In this document: positions 7,599 through 20,213 of the stretch, piece by piece
Layout of the letters: every line of letters begins with the position of its first letter
Position numbering within the stretch: the stretch's first letter is position 1
NCBI RefSeq assembly: GCF_004794515.1
Contig: NZ_SSDF01000067.1
Span: 1 to 55,988 of the forward strand
Direction: 5' to 3'
From: Microbacterium sp. A20
Lineage (GTDB): Bacteria > Actinomycetota > Actinomycetes > Actinomycetales > Microbacteriaceae
Length of the DNA stretch: 55,988 nucleotides
Notes under the pieces: generated by a model
Told to the model about the DNA's origin: nothing
The model's database searches: none
The model's input: only the letters and a program-made list of their open reading frames with translations
Made by a program: the position numbers and the translations under genes

Positions 7599-8435
7599 AT
7601 GCTCTCAGTGACAGACACCATCAGACACCTCGGCGGCATCGCACAGGGAAAGAGGCTGCAGGCTCTCGGATTCTCTCGGCAGACGCTTGCGTCGTCGGTC
7701 GGACGCGGCGAGATCGAGCGAGTGCGCGACGGTGTCTTCGCGATCGGTCCGCTGAGCGCACAGGTCCGCTCGGCCATCGAGCACGGCGGTGCTCTGACCT
7801 GCGTGAGTGTGCTGCGGACGTACGGGATCTGGGTGCTTCCCACCGAAGACGCCCCGCACGTCTGGCTCGGGCCAGACCGGCATGCACTACGGCATCCGCA
7901 CTGCACGTGCGTCTCGCACTACTACCGAGGGACGCCACCGCTGGGCTCGGCACCCGTCGAGACGGCGTTGCTGCATCTGCGACGCTGCGCCGGTGACGAG
8001 GCCTTCTTCGCGGCCTATGAGTCGGCGTGGCGGCTGGGAGCCCTCACCTCTGCCGGCCGGTCACGAATCAGAGCAGCGCTCCCTCGCACCGCGCGATGGC
8101 TGATCGATCTGGCGCGATCCGACGCGGACAGCGGCCTGGAATCCCTGCTTCGCCTGCGACTTCATCTGCTCGGTCTTCGTCTGGACTGCCAGATCACGAT
8201 CGACGGTGTCGGGAGAGTCGACTTCGTCGTCGCGGGGAGGCTGATCCTCGAAGCTGACGGCGAAGAGAATCACGGCTCGTCCTCACACCGTCACCGTGAC
8301 CGAGCGCGGGACGCCATGGCTTCCCGACTCGGATACGAGACGCTCCGCTTCGACTACGCGCAGATCGTCCATGATTGGCCGAGCGTGAAGGCCGCCATCG
8401 GCGGTGCGCTTCGGCGTCTGCCCCGGCCCAGGTAG
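7599..8435 (+). CDS. AbiEi-type HTH plus DUF559 (Vsr-like nuclease fold) protein
   Basis: 278 residues. Residues 6-50 resemble the AbiEi-antitoxin winged helix (LGGIAQGKRLQALGFSRQTL, RVRDGVFAIG). The C-terminal part from about 178 is a DUF559 domain of the Vsr/restriction-endonuclease fold. Putative active-site residues are Glu181 (SGLESLLR), Asp208 (GRVDFVV), Glu218 and Asp220 (LILEADGEENH), and LRFDYAQ at 249-255. All key acidic residues are present, so it may be a live nuclease. No partner toxin of the AbiEii type is adjacent. It is bracketed by two matching repeat arrays (7409-7490 and 8469-8549). Such genes are frequent in Microbacteriaceae, usually annotated only as type IV antitoxin-like. 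It could be a DNA-targeting nuclease, a regulator, or the core of a small mobile unit; this is not settled by sequence. Confidence 0.75.
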   Translation: MLSVTDTIRHLGGIAQGKRLQALGFSRQTLASSVGRGEIERVRDGVFAIGPLSAQVRSAIEHGGALTCVSVLRTYGIWVLPTEDAPHVWLGPDRHALRHPHCTCVSHYYRGTPPLGSAPVETALLHLRRCAGDEAFFAAYESAWRLGALTSAGRSRIRAALPRTARWLIDLARSDADSGLESLLRLRLHLLGLRLDCQITIDGVGRVDFVVAGRLILEADGEENHGSSSHRHRDRARDAMASRLGYETLRFDYAQIVHDWPSVKAAIGGALRRLPRPR

Positions 8436-8468
8436 TCGTCGACGAGGAAGGAACCGCCTCCGGTGGAC

Positions 8469-8549
8469 GACGATCCGCGGAGGAAGAGACGATCTACCGA
8501 GGAATTCGATGAATTACTCGGTGGATCGTCCGTCCCTCGGTGGATCGTC
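8469..8549. repeat. Right four-site repeat array of the DUF559 unit
   Basis: Minus-strand units at 8469-8483 (GACGATCCGCGGAGG) and 8488-8502 (GACGATCTACCGAGG), then plus-strand units at 8516-8530 (ACTCGGTGGATCGTC) and 8535-8549 (CCTCGGTGGATCGTC). Same-strand units have a 19-bp period with 4-base spacers. The 13-base inner gap (8503-8515) is itself a dyad, AATTC-GAT-GAATT, centred on the array centre. The array ends 8 bases before the argH stop codon. Confidence 0.92.
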
Positions 8550-8557
8550 GCGACCGA

Positions 8558-12115
<3,558 letters not shown>

Positions 12116-12119
<4 letters not shown>

Positions 12120-13033
12120 GCCGTCACCTCATTCTTTCCCAGGACCACTTCGGTCCCGATTCCCTTGCTGGTGAAAAGTTCGACGAGCACCGAATGCGGC
12201 ACCCGCCCGTCGATGATCGCCGCCGCATCGACGCCGCCCTCGACCGCGTCCAGGCAGGCGCGCATCTTCGGGATCATCCCCGACTCGAGCTTCGGCAGCA
12301 TCTCGATGAGGGCTTCCGAGGTCAGGTGCGAGACGAGCGAGTCACGGTTGGGCCAGTCGGCGTAGAGGCCGGGCACATCCGTGAGGATCACGAGCTTGCG
12401 CGCGTTCAGCGACACCGCGAGAGCGGCGGCCGCGGCATCCGCGTTGACGTTGAGCGACTGACCCGGGTGGTCGAGGTCGGGGGCGATGCTCGACACGACC
12501 GGGATGCGGCCGGCCGCGAGGTGATCGAGCACGGGCGTCGGATCGACCTCCACGACGTCGCCGACGCGGCCGAGGTCGACCTCTTCGCCGTCGATCACGA
12601 CGCCGCGGCGGCGGCCGCCGAAGAGCCCGGCATCCTCCCCGCTGAGTCCGGTCGCGATCGGACCGTGCGAGTTGATCTTGGTCACGAGCTGCGGGTTGAC
12701 CTGACCGGTGAGCACCATCCGCACGACGCTGATCGCCTCGGTGTTGGTGACGCGGTAGCCGCCCTTGAACTCGCTGGGGATCTCGAGCCTCTGCAGCATG
12801 TTCGAGATCTGCGGACCGCCGCCGTGCACGACGACCGGCAGCACTCCGACGTAGCGGAGATAGGCGATGTCCTGAGCGAAGGCGTCCTGCAGCTCCTCCG
12901 ACACCATCGCGTTGCCGCCGTATTTGATCACGACGATCTGGTCACGGAACTTCTTCAGCCACGGCAGCGACTCGATCAGCGTGGTGGCCTTCTGCGCGGC
13001 GACCTCGGCAGGAGTGTCCTGGATGTCGGTCAT
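12116..13033 (-). CDS. argB: Acetylglutamate kinase
   Basis: 305 residues. It phosphorylates N-acetylglutamate, usually the step inhibited by arginine. Motifs: [10 protein letters not shown] with the catalytic Lys, [11 protein letters not shown] for the substrate glycine loop, and [10 protein letters not shown]. The extended N-terminal helix before the kinase core (about 25 residues, [22 protein letters not shown]) is the feature tied to arginine-sensitive hexameric forms, so feedback inhibition is likely. ATG overlaps the argJ stop. Confidence 0.96.
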
Positions 13034-14187
13034 GAGGCGTACGCGCTGTTCTCGTGCACGTAGTCGTGGGTGAGGTCGTTGGTGAGCACGATGGCGGTCT
13101 GATCCCCGACCTTGAGGTCGATCACGAGGTGCGTGGCGCGCGGCGTCAGGTCGACCTCCTCGCGCGGACGGTCGGGGCCACCCTCGGTGCAGACGCGCAC
13201 GCCGTTCATCCAGACGTCGACGTCGTAGGGGTCGAACTGCGCGTTCGTGGTCCCGATCGCGGCGAGCACACGGCCCCAGTTCGGGTCGTTTCCGAAGATC
13301 GCGGCCTTGAAGAGGTTGTTGCGCGCGACCGACCGGCCGACCTCGACGGCGTCCTGCTCGGACACCGCATGCTGCACCTCGATGGTGATGTCGTGGCTCG
13401 CGCCCTCGGCATCGCCCTGCAGCTTCACCGCGAGCTCCTGCGACAGCTCGGTCAATGCCGCGGCGAAGTCGTCGAGGTCGGGGACGATCTCGGATGCGCC
13501 GTTGGCGAGCAGCGTGACCTGGTCGTTCGTCGACATGCAGCCGTCGGAGTCGAGCCGGTCGAAGGTCTGCCCCGTCGCGCGGCGCAGCACCTCGTCGGCC
13601 TGCAGCGGCTCGAGGACGGCGTCGGTCGTGATCACCACGAGCATGGTGGCGAGGCCGGGAGCGAGCATGCCCGCCCCCTTCGCCATGCCGCCGATCGTCC
13701 AGCCGTCGCGGCTGATCACGGCGGTCTTCGCCACGGTGTCGGTGGTCATGATCGCCTGCGCCGCGGCGTCGCCGCCGTCGGTGCTGAGTGCGGCGATCGC
13801 CTGCTCCGTGCCCGCGAGCACCCGCTGCCGGAACGTCTCGTCTCCGGTGCCGATGAGTCCGGTGGAGCAGATCAGCACGTCACCGGCGCTCACTCCGAGG
13901 AGCTCGGCGGCCTTCTCGGCGGTCTGGTGCGTGGTCTGGAACCCGAAGGCGCCGGTGAAGCAGTTCGCCCCGCCGGAGTTCAGCACCACGGCCTCGACGA
14001 TGCGGTCGGCGACGGCCTGCTGCGACCAGATGATCGGGTTGGCCTTGGCGCGGTTGCTGGTGAAGACGGCGGCACCGACCTTACGCGGCCCCCGGTTCAC
14101 GACGACGGCGACATCGGGCTTGCCGGTGGACTTCAGGCCGGCGGCGACTCCAGCCGCCTCGAATCCTGCGGGGGCGGTGACGCTCAC
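13030..14187 (-). CDS. argJ: Glutamate N-acetyltransferase / acetylglutamate synthase
   Basis: 385 residues. It recycles the acetyl group from acetylornithine to glutamate; many ArgJ also use acetyl-CoA. The self-cleavage motif [16 protein letters not shown] is intact, with the nucleophilic Thr181 between the two future subunits. The start is GTG, overlapping the argC stop (GTGA). Whether this one is bifunctional cannot be read from sequence. Confidence 0.96.
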   Translation of the reverse strand: MSVTAPAGFEAAGVAAGLKSTGKPDVAVVVNRGPRKVGAAVFTSNRAKANPIIWSQQAVADRIVEAVVLNSGGANCFTGAFGFQTTHQTAEKAAELLGVSAGDVLICSTGLIGTGDETFRQRVLAGTEQAIAALSTDGGDAAAQAIMTTDTVAKTAVISRDGWTIGGMAKGAGMLAPGLATMLVVITTDAVLEPLQADEVLRRATGQTFDRLDSDGCMSTNDQVTLLANGASEIVPDLDDFAAALTELSQELAVKLQGDAEGASHDITIEVQHAVSEQDAVEVGRSVARNNLFKAAIFGNDPNWGRVLAAIGTTNAQFDPYDVDVWMNGVRVCTEGGPDRPREEVDLTPRATHLVIDLKVGDQTAIVLTNDLTHDYVHENSAYAS

Positions 14188-15236
14188 GGCGCGACTCCGT
14201 TCACTGAGAGGGCGCGGTTCTCGGGGAGACCCAGCGCGATGTTCATGGATTGGATGGCAGCGCCGGCGGTGCCCTTGACGAGGTTGTCGACGGCGGTGAC
14301 CACCGTGACGCGGTTGGCGGCACGATCGATCGCGAGGCCGATGAGCGCGGTGTTGGCGCCGAGCACGTCGGCCGTGCGCGGGAATCGTCCCTCCGGCAGC
14401 AGCTGCACGAACGTCTCGTCGCCGTACGCGCTCTGCCAGGCGTCGCGGATCTGCGCGTCGGTCGTGCCCTCGACGATCGGCGCGGTCGAGGTGGCGAGGA
14501 TCCCCCGCGACATCGGCACGAGCACCGGGGTGAAGGAGATGCGGATGCCCGCGGCATCCGCCCCGGACGCCGCGGCGAGCGCCTGACGGATCTCGGGGAT
14601 GTGCCGGTGGGTACCGCCGACCGCATAGGGGTTCGCGGTGCCGAGGATCTCGCTGCCGAGCAGATTCGTCTTCAGGCTCTTGCCGGCTCCGGACGGCCCG
14701 ACCGCCAGCACCGAGACGATGTCGGAGGGGTCGATCACTCCGGCCGCGACGCCCGGGGCGAGGCTGAGGCTCACCGTGGAGGCGTTGCAGCCCGGGGCGG
14801 CGATGCGCGTCGCCCCGCGGAGGTGCTCACGCTGCTTCACGCCGTCGACCAGGAGCTCGGGGACGCCGTACGTCCACGGCTCGTGGAACGCACCGCCGTA
14901 GAACGCATCCCAGGCCGATGCCGAGGTGAGGCGGTGGTCGGCGCCCGCGTCGATCACGAGCGGCGCGTCACCCAGCGCATCGGTGTACTGCCCCGACTGC
15001 CCGTGGGGAAGCGCGAGGAACACGATGTCGTGACCCGCGAGGATCTCCGGCGTCGTGTCCTGCAGGGTCAGGTGCGCGAGTGAACGCAGATGCGGCTGAT
15101 GGTCGACGAGAAGCTGTCCGGCGTTCGAATGCGCCGTGACGGTGCGGATCTCCATGTCGGGATGGTCGGCCAGGAGGCGTAGGATCTCGCCGCCTGCGTA
15201 GCCGGATGCGCCGGAGACGGCGACGGAATACGTCAT
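14184..15236 (-). CDS. argC: N-acetyl-gamma-glutamyl-phosphate reductase
   Basis: 350 residues. It reduces acetylglutamyl phosphate with NADPH. Seen are the Rossmann motif [15 protein letters not shown], the catalytic Cys in APGCNAS, and the conserved [11 protein letters not shown]is region. It is the first gene of argCJBDFH. The ATG has no ribosome binding site but a TAAGGT -10 box exactly 6 bases upstream, so the operon transcript is probably leaderless. No actinobacterial ARG box was recognised upstream, and no argR is in the window. Confidence 0.97.
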   Translation of the reverse strand: MTYSVAVSGASGYAGGEILRLLADHPDMEIRTVTAHSNAGQLLVDHQPHLRSLAHLTLQDTTPEILAGHDIVFLALPHGQSGQYTDALGDAPLVIDAGADHRLTSASAWDAFYGGAFHEPWTYGVPELLVDGVKQREHLRGATRIAAPGCNASTVSLSLAPGVAAGVIDPSDIVSVLAVGPSGAGKSLKTNLLGSEILGTANPYAVGGTHRHIPEIRQALAAASGADAAGIRISFTPVLVPMSRGILATSTAPIVEGTTDAQIRDAWQSAYGDETFVQLLPEGRFPRTADVLGANTALIGLAIDRAANRVTVVTAVDNLVKGTAGAAIQSMNIALGLPENRALSVNGVAP

Positions 15237-15242
15237 GCTTCT

Positions 15243-15248
15243 ACCTTA
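15243..15248 (-). promoter_or_regulatory. -10 box of the arginine operon, leaderless layout
   Basis: TAAGGT on the minus strand, with 6 bases to the argC ATG at 15236. It is the same hexamer and spacing as at satD. The -35 region is not recognisable. Confidence 0.55.
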
Positions 15249-15385
15249 ACGGTCGGGTCCTTCCTCGAAAGGAGGACCGGGGGCGGGGCCGGAGGCGGCG
15301 ACACCGGCTCTCGACCGCCGCGCGGGCGCGGGCAGGAGGGCGGGGTCGCCTACAGTCGGCGGCCGCGGCGTCGGCGCACAGCGAT

Positions 15386-15404
15386 GACGCTCGGAGCGAG
15401 CGTC
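15386..15404 (-). terminator. Hairpin downstream of the thiamine operon
   Basis: GACGCTCG-GAG-CGAGCGTC, 8-bp perfect arms, 72 bases past the stop codon of the ThiE-ThiD-TenA gene. There is no T-tract, so it may be a terminator of the U-less actinobacterial kind or a 3'-end stabiliser. Confidence 0.4.
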
Positions 15405-15476
15405 GAAGAAGCGGTGGCGGCCGAAGGCATGTCGCGACAGTAGCGCGGCCTCGGCAGCCACCGCAAATCCGGCTCG

Positions 15477-17627
15477 TCATCGAGGGAGCGACGACTCCAG
15501 CGGTGCGGCGAAGAAGGCGAGCTCGTGCGCGCTCGACGACACGAAGGCCCGCCGCATCCTCGCCCTGGTGCCGGCATCCGCCGCCGCGGCAGCTGCGGTC
15601 ACGTACTCGATCGCCGTCCGGGTCGCCCGCTCGAATGCGGGGTCGGCGTACGTCGCGAGCCACGAGGCGTACGGATGTTGCGGATCCGTCGCGTATTCGC
15701 CGAGCTCTCCCGCGTGCAGACGCCGGCCGAGGTCCGTGTAGAGCCAGAAGCACGGGAGTACTGCGGCGACGATCTCGCCGTAGTCACCGCCGAATGCGAC
15801 GGACCGCAGGTGATCGAGGTACGCCGTGGTCACCGCGGAAGGGTCCGCCGCGAATGTCGCCGCGCTCACCCCCTGTGACGGGGTCAGCCACGACGCGTGC
15901 AGTTCGAGTTCGCCGACGATCGAGCCGTGGGCGGACTCCGCCCAGAATGCCTGCTCCGCCGATGTCGGCGCGAGGCGGGCGGCTTCGGCCAGCACCCGGG
16001 CGTAGTCGCGCAGATACAGCGCGTCCTGCGCGAGGTAGGACAGGAACGGCGTGCGCTCGAGAGAGCCGTCGGCGAGCGCGCGGATGAACGGCAGCTCGTC
16101 GATCCCTGCACGGATGCCGGCGACCTCCTGCCACCAGTCCGCGGCGATGTCGGTCGCCTCCGGTCGCGTCGCTGTGCGCCCCCGATCCCAGAGACCGGCG
16201 AAATGACTGATCGGACCGTGCCCACGCCCCACGCGCAACCCATCCCCTGCCCGGAGGGACTCACGGAGCCAGGCGCGTGCCTGGCGCACCGCCTCCTCGG
16301 GCTCACTCCCCCGGCCCAACAGCGTGGCCAGCGCCGAGGAGAGCGAGCAGCCCGTGCCGTGCGTGCTCGCCGTCACGATGCGCGGTCCGGTGAACTCCTG
16401 GCGAAGGCCGCGACGCGCGTCGACCAGCGCGTCCGGAGCCTCGTCGCCCGTGAGGTGACCGCCCTTGACGAGCACGGCGGCACCGATCTCAGCCGACAAC
16501 TCCTCCGCGGCGACGATGCCGTCGGCCCAGTCGACGATGTCCCGGTCGGTCAGCACCGCGAGCTCGGCGAGGTTCGGGGTGACCAGCGTCGCCCGGCCCA
16601 GCAGACCGCGCAGCTCGGCCTCGGCATCCGGAGAGAGGAGCCTGTCCCCCGAGGTCGCGACCATGACCGGGTCGAGCACGACGACGGGCGGACGCACCCG
16701 GTCGAGCCACTCGCCCACTGCGCGGATCACCTCCGTCTCGGCGAGCATCCCGATCTTCACGGCGTCGATCACGATGTCGTCCGATACCGCATCGAGCTGA
16801 GCTCGGAGAAAGTCCCCGGGCGGCACGTGCACCGCCCGGACACCTCGCGTGTTCTGCGCGGTCAGCGCGGTCAGGACGGCCATGCCGTATCCGCCGTTCG
16901 CGGCGATGGACTTGAGGTCGGCTTGGACGCCCGCCCCGCCCGAAGGGTCGCTCCCGGCGATGCTGAGTACCCGCGGCACGGTGCCGGCGCGCCACCGTCG
17001 CCGGAACTCCTCGGCGGTCGCTGCCGGATCCTCCGCCGCGCACAGCGCCGAGACCACGGCGAGGCCGGCGGCACCGGCATCGCGGAGGGCTTCGGTGTCC
17101 TCGATGCCGACACCGCCGATCGCCACGCACGGGAGCGGACTGCGCGCCACGAAGTCGCGGAACCCTCCCACGCCGAGGGGCTCGGGATGATCCGGCTTCG
17201 TCGAGGTCGGGCGGATGACGCCGACGCCCAGGTAGTCGACGGTTCCCGCGGGCAGGGCGCGGACGGCATCGAGGTGCTCGGGGGTGTTCGCGGTGAGGCC
17301 GATCAGCGCATCCGGTCCGAGAGCCTTACGCGCGCGCAGCACCGACGCATCCCCTTGTCCCAGGTGCACGCCGTCGATGCGCGCACCACGGGCGCGGGCG
17401 GCGATCGCGGCATCCAGCCGGTCGTTCACGACGAGCAGTGCGCGGCCGTCGATGGCCTGCGACAGCGCGACGAGCTGGTCGACCGTCTCGGCGTCGGATG
17501 CGCTCTTGTCTCGAAGCTGCACGATGCGGACGCCCCCGTCCACAGCGCGGCGGACGGTCTCGACCACACCGCGGTCCCCGCAGAGCTCCGCATCTGTGAC
17601 GAGGTAGAGGGAGAGATCGGCGTTCAC
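15477..17627 (-). CDS. Trifunctional ThiE-ThiD-TenA fusion protein
   Basis: 716 residues with three enzymes in one chain. Residues 1-215 are ThiE, thiamine-phosphate synthase ([38 protein letters not shown]). Residues 219-480 are ThiD, HMP/HMP-P kinase ([26 protein letters not shown], and THGTGC at 422-427). Residues 495-716 are TenA, an aminopyrimidine aminohydrolase for salvage, with the conserved catalytic Cys626 in LPCFWLY. ThiE-ThiD fusions are known in corynebacteria and ThiD-TenA fusions in yeasts; the triple fusion channels pyrimidine salvage into thiamine phosphate. The GTG at 17627 overlaps the thiM stop (GTGA). All three active sites look intact. Confidence 0.93.
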   Translation of the reverse strand: MNADLSLYLVTDAELCGDRGVVETVRRAVDGGVRIVQLRDKSASDAETVDQLVALSQAIDGRALLVVNDRLDAAIAARARGARIDGVHLGQGDASVLRARKALGPDALIGLTANTPEHLDAVRALPAGTVDYLGVGVIRPTSTKPDHPEPLGVGGFRDFVARSPLPCVAIGGVGIEDTEALRDAGAAGLAVVSALCAAEDPAATAEEFRRRWRAGTVPRVLSIAGSDPSGGAGVQADLKSIAANGGYGMAVLTALTAQNTRGVRAVHVPPGDFLRAQLDAVSDDIVIDAVKIGMLAETEVIRAVGEWLDRVRPPVVVLDPVMVATSGDRLLSPDAEAELRGLLGRATLVTPNLAELAVLTDRDIVDWADGIVAAEELSAEIGAAVLVKGGHLTGDEAPDALVDARRGLRQEFTGPRIVTASTHGTGCSLSSALATLLGRGSEPEEAVRQARAWLRESLRAGDGLRVGRGHGPISHFAGLWDRGRTATRPEATDIAADWWQEVAGIRAGIDELPFIRALADGSLERTPFLSYLAQDALYLRDYARVLAEAARLAPTSAEQAFWAESAHGSIVGELELHASWLTPSQGVSAATFAADPSAVTTAYLDHLRSVAFGGDYGEIVAAVLPCFWLYTDLGRRLHAGELGEYATDPQHPYASWLATYADPAFERATRTAIEYVTAAAAAADAGTRARMRRAFVSSSAHELAFFAAPLESSLPR

Positions 17628-18472
17628 AGCGCACCCGCCTCCACACGGGCGTCCGCGATCACGTCGGCGGGCCCCAGCGAGGCGAGTGCGTCCAGCAGTG
17701 CCACGGCGAAGCTGCCGGGACCGTTCGAGACCGCAGCCGCGCGCTCCGCAGCGATCGTGTAGACGAGGCTCGCGGAGGCGACGGCCGTGAGCGCGTCGTG
17801 TCCGGTGTTCCGCGCAGCACCGAGGAATGCGGCCATCACGGCCCCGAGAGCACAGCCCCCGCCGGTGACCCGGGTCAGCAGCTCGTGGCCGTTCGCGAGG
17901 AACAGCACCCGCTCCCCATCGGTGAGGAGATCGACCGGACCGGACACCGCGATCACGGCGCCCGTGTTTCGCGCGAGCGCAGCGGCCGCATCGGCGGCGG
18001 CATCCGTGCTGTCCGTCGCATCGACTCCGCGCCCACCCGCACTGAGGCCGGCGAGCGCGAGGATCTCGGAGGCATTGCCGCGGATCGCCGTCGGTCGAAG
18101 TTCGGCCAGCCGGTGCGCCAGGGCGGTACGGATCGGGAGGGCCCCGATGGCGACCGGGTCGAGCACCCAGGGAGTGCCGGATGCCGCGGCTCCGGCCACG
18201 GCCTCGAGACTCGCCGCGCGTTGCTCCGGGGTCGGCGTGCCCAGGTTGATCAGCACACCGGAGGCGACGCCGGCGAACATCTCGGCTTCCCCGACGATGT
18301 CGACCATGGCCGGGGCGGCACCCAGGGCGAGCAGCACGTTGGCGGTGAACCCGGTGACGACGGTGTTGGTAATGCAGTGCGTCAGCGGGGGCGTCCCGCG
18401 CAGCACCCCCCACAGCGCCGCGGCGGCACCGGGCAGATCGGTGGTGGAATCAGGACGCAGAAAATCGCTCAT
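17624..18472 (-). CDS. thiM: Hydroxyethylthiazole kinase
   Basis: 282 residues. It phosphorylates the thiazole precursor (salvage), giving the second substrate of ThiE. Seen: [19 protein letters not shown] at the N-terminus (a ThiM hallmark), [18 protein letters not shown], and the ATP-side VTGGGCALG near residue 200 with the catalytic Cys. No thiC or thiG is nearby, so the operon looks built for precursor salvage. Its ribosome binding site lies in the TPP riboswitch that precedes it. Confidence 0.95.
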   Translation of the reverse strand: MSDFLRPDSTTDLPGAAAALWGVLRGTPPLTHCITNTVVTGFTANVLLALGAAPAMVDIVGEAEMFAGVASGVLINLGTPTPEQRAASLEAVAGAAASGTPWVLDPVAIGALPIRTALAHRLAELRPTAIRGNASEILALAGLSAGGRGVDATDSTDAAADAAAALARNTGAVIAVSGPVDLLTDGERVLFLANGHELLTRVTGGGCALGAVMAAFLGAARNTGHDALTAVASASLVYTIAAERAAAVSNGPGSFAVALLDALASLGPADVIADARVEAGAL

Positions 18473-18475
18473 CGC

Positions 18476-18550
18476 GACATCCCTTCGCTAGTACGAACTA
18501 GATCAGGTTCGACGGGTCTGTTCTCAGCCGCGGATGCGGCACCCCGTGTC
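18476..18550 (-). promoter_or_regulatory. TPP riboswitch (THI element)
   Basis: On the minus strand the conserved blocks occur in order: GGGGTGCC, then GCTGAGA, then ACCCGTCGAACCTGATC, then AGCGAAGGGATG. P1 closes between GACA (start) and TGTC (end). The AAGGGA that ends the aptamer is also the Shine-Dalgarno sequence of thiM, 7 bases before its ATG, so ligand binding should hide the ribosome site directly. Control is therefore probably translational. Confidence 0.95.
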
Positions 18551-18583
18551 ACTGCTCAGAGTCTAGCGATCGGCTAGAAGCGT

Positions 18584-19546
18584 CTATCGATCGGCCAGGA
18601 GGGCCCGCTCCTCCGCTCGGGTGAGTCCAGCACGACGGTCGCGGTCGACCCCGCGCTCTCGCTCATCGGCGACGACGGACCGGATGGTGTCGTTCAGCGG
18701 CCGCAGCCGTCCACCCGCATCGCGGTAGGCGGTATTCGACCGGGTCATGAAGCCCGTCATCTCCGGCGGGAGCCACAGCGGCAGGGATCTCGGCCCCGCC
18801 CAGTACCCGACCTCGTGTGCGACGAGCCACTCCTCCTCGGCGACCACGGTCTCGCCGGTGTGCCCCGCGGCCGACCGGACAGCCTGCAACACGTCGCCGA
18901 GGGGATGCTCGTCCCCGATCGCGTTCACCGGCCCGCTCACGGTGGCGGTGGCGATGAAGTCGGCGAGATCGTCCACATCGATCACCTGTGCGCTCCGCCC
19001 GTCGAGCGGCGGCAGCAGCACCGGCTCCGCACCCGCCCGCGCGAACGCCGCTGCCCAGTAGCCGAATCGATCACTGGGATCGCCGTCGCCGACGATGAGC
19101 CCCGGCCGCACGATGAGCGCGCGATCGCCCAGGACGCCCACGTCGTCCTCGGCCGCCGCCTTCTGCGGTCCGTACTCGTACTCGTCGCCGGGGCGAGCGG
19201 GCGGATGCCGCGGTGCCGACTCGTCGGCACCGATCGTCTCGTCGTCGGAGTACACCGACATGGATGACACGTAGGTCCACCGTTCGGCACGCTCGCCGAG
19301 AGCCTCGACGGCGGCCTCGACGTGTGATGCCTGCGACGAGATGTCAACCACGTGGTCCCACTCCCGGCCCGCGAGCCGGTCGTACACCTCGGGATCGTCG
19401 CGGTCTCCGCGCACGAGCACGGCACCGTCCGGCGCGGGGCGCCCACCGCGAGCGAGACAGGTCACCGTCGCCCCCGCATCCAGCCACCGGTGGGCGATGC
19501 GCCCGGAGAGCCAGCCCGTTCCACCGAGGATCAGCACGTGCGTCAT
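18584..19546 (-). CDS. NAD-dependent epimerase/dehydratase-like oxidoreductase
   Basis: 320 residues, extended short-chain dehydrogenase fold. The N-terminus VLILGGTGWLSGRIAHRWL carries the GxxGxxG dinucleotide loop, and TYVSSMSVYSDDE supplies the Ser; the following YEYGPQKAAAE has the YxxxK pair. Substrate is unknown; similar genes are annotated as reductases. It ends just upstream of the TPP riboswitch of the thi operon (34-base gap) and lies downstream of the MazF toxin gene on the same strand. Confidence 0.8.
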   Translation of the reverse strand: MTHVLILGGTGWLSGRIAHRWLDAGATVTCLARGGRPAPDGAVLVRGDRDDPEVYDRLAGREWDHVVDISSQASHVEAAVEALGERAERWTYVSSMSVYSDDETIGADESAPRHPPARPGDEYEYGPQKAAAEDDVGVLGDRALIVRPGLIVGDGDPSDRFGYWAAAFARAGAEPVLLPPLDGRSAQVIDVDDLADFIATATVSGPVNAIGDEHPLGDVLQAVRSAAGHTGETVVAEEEWLVAHEVGYWAGPRSLPLWLPPEMTGFMTRSNTAYRDAGGRLRPLNDTIRSVVADERERGVDRDRRAGLTRAEERALLADR

Positions 19547-19610
19547 GGACCCATGTCACCAGGATCGCGGCACCCGCGGAAGCCCTTCCGCTCAGAGCAG
19601 ATCAGGGCGA

Positions 19611-19925
19611 TCATCCTTGGAGGGGCAGATCGAGGTCGAAAGCGAGCATCACAGCGGTCGCGAGCTGCACCTCCTGCTTCTCGGAGAGGTACCCGATCGT
19701 GCGTCCCAGGGCAGAGACGGGGATCGTGATCAGGTTGTCGATCGACACCGCGCACTCGTGGTCGAGACCATTGGTCGGCCCGACCGGAACTTCGCTGCTC
19801 AAACCTTTCATCGTGGAGGTGATCGGCGCCACCGTCACCTTCGTCATCGCCGGGCGGGCGGCATCTCTCGTGAGGATCACCACTGGGCGGGTCTTGTCGA
19901 GCCGCGCCAGACAGATCTCGCGCAC
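19611..19925 (-). CDS. MazF/PemK-type mRNA interferase toxin
   Basis: 104 residues. The MazF core is clear: RPVVILTRD, VTVAPITSTMKGLSSEVPVG, NGLDHECAVSIDNL. The family cleaves mRNA at short sequences. The GTG at 19925 lies 2 bases beyond the antitoxin stop, so the two genes are coupled. The N-terminus is short, beginning only 11 residues before RPVVIL. Cleavage site unknown. Confidence 0.9.
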   Translation of the reverse strand: MREICLARLDKTRPVVILTRDAARPAMTKVTVAPITSTMKGLSSEVPVGPTNGLDHECAVSIDNLITIPVSALGRTIGYLSEKQEVQLATAVMLAFDLDLPLQG

Positions 19926-19927
19926 CG

Positions 19928-20161
19928 TCAGCGCTCGATCACGATGTGACCGACGGTCCAGTCCACGAGCGAATCGAGATCGTCGCCCGCACCCTGCGTA
20001 TTCAGTATCTCTGCGTCGTGCTCGGCTGCCCTCCGACGGAGTTCGCGGGCGATCGCGACGGAGACCAGAGCCGTCCGGCTGGGAGCGGCACCGGCGGAGA
20101 CCAGAGCATCGAGCTCTGCGACCATCTCGTCGGAAAGCCTGAGGGCGATCTGCGTGCTCAT
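19928..20161 (-). CDS. RHH-type antitoxin of the MazF pair
   Basis: 77 residues. The N-terminal ribbon-helix-helix (TQIALRLSDEMVAELDALV, then PSRTALVSVAIARELRR) binds DNA, and the acidic C-terminus (EILNTQGAGDDLDSLVDW) should wrap the toxin. Gene order is antitoxin first, as usual. The ATG at 20161 has TAGAGT at 6 bases upstream and no ribosome binding site, so a leaderless transcript is likely. An inverted repeat upstream (20180-20202) fits autoregulation. Confidence 0.9.
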   Translation of the reverse strand: MSTQIALRLSDEMVAELDALVSAGAAPSRTALVSVAIARELRRRAAEHDAEILNTQGAGDDLDSLVDWTVGHIVIER

Positions 20162-20167
20162 GCGGCC

Positions 20168-20202
20168 ACTCTACTCCGAGTGCATCCCGTTTTGGTATGC
20201 AC
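20168..20202 (-). promoter_or_regulatory. Toxin-antitoxin promoter with candidate RHH operator
   Basis: -10 box TAGAGT (20168-20173, minus strand), 6 bases from the antitoxin ATG. Upstream, GTGCAT (20180-20185) and ATGCAC (20197-20202) form an inverted repeat with an 11-base centre that covers the -35 position. This is the expected place for antitoxin autorepression. Confidence 0.55.
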
Positions 20203-20213
20203 CCGGAGGAGGA

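Noticed and set aside
15237..15476. ARG box upstream of argC
   Set aside because: No match to the Streptomyces/Bacillus-type 18-bp box was found by eye.
17628..18413. A single open frame running from inside thiM into the ThiE-ThiD-TenA gene
   Set aside because: Its first 262 codons are the wrong frame of thiM; the real start is the GTG at 17627.
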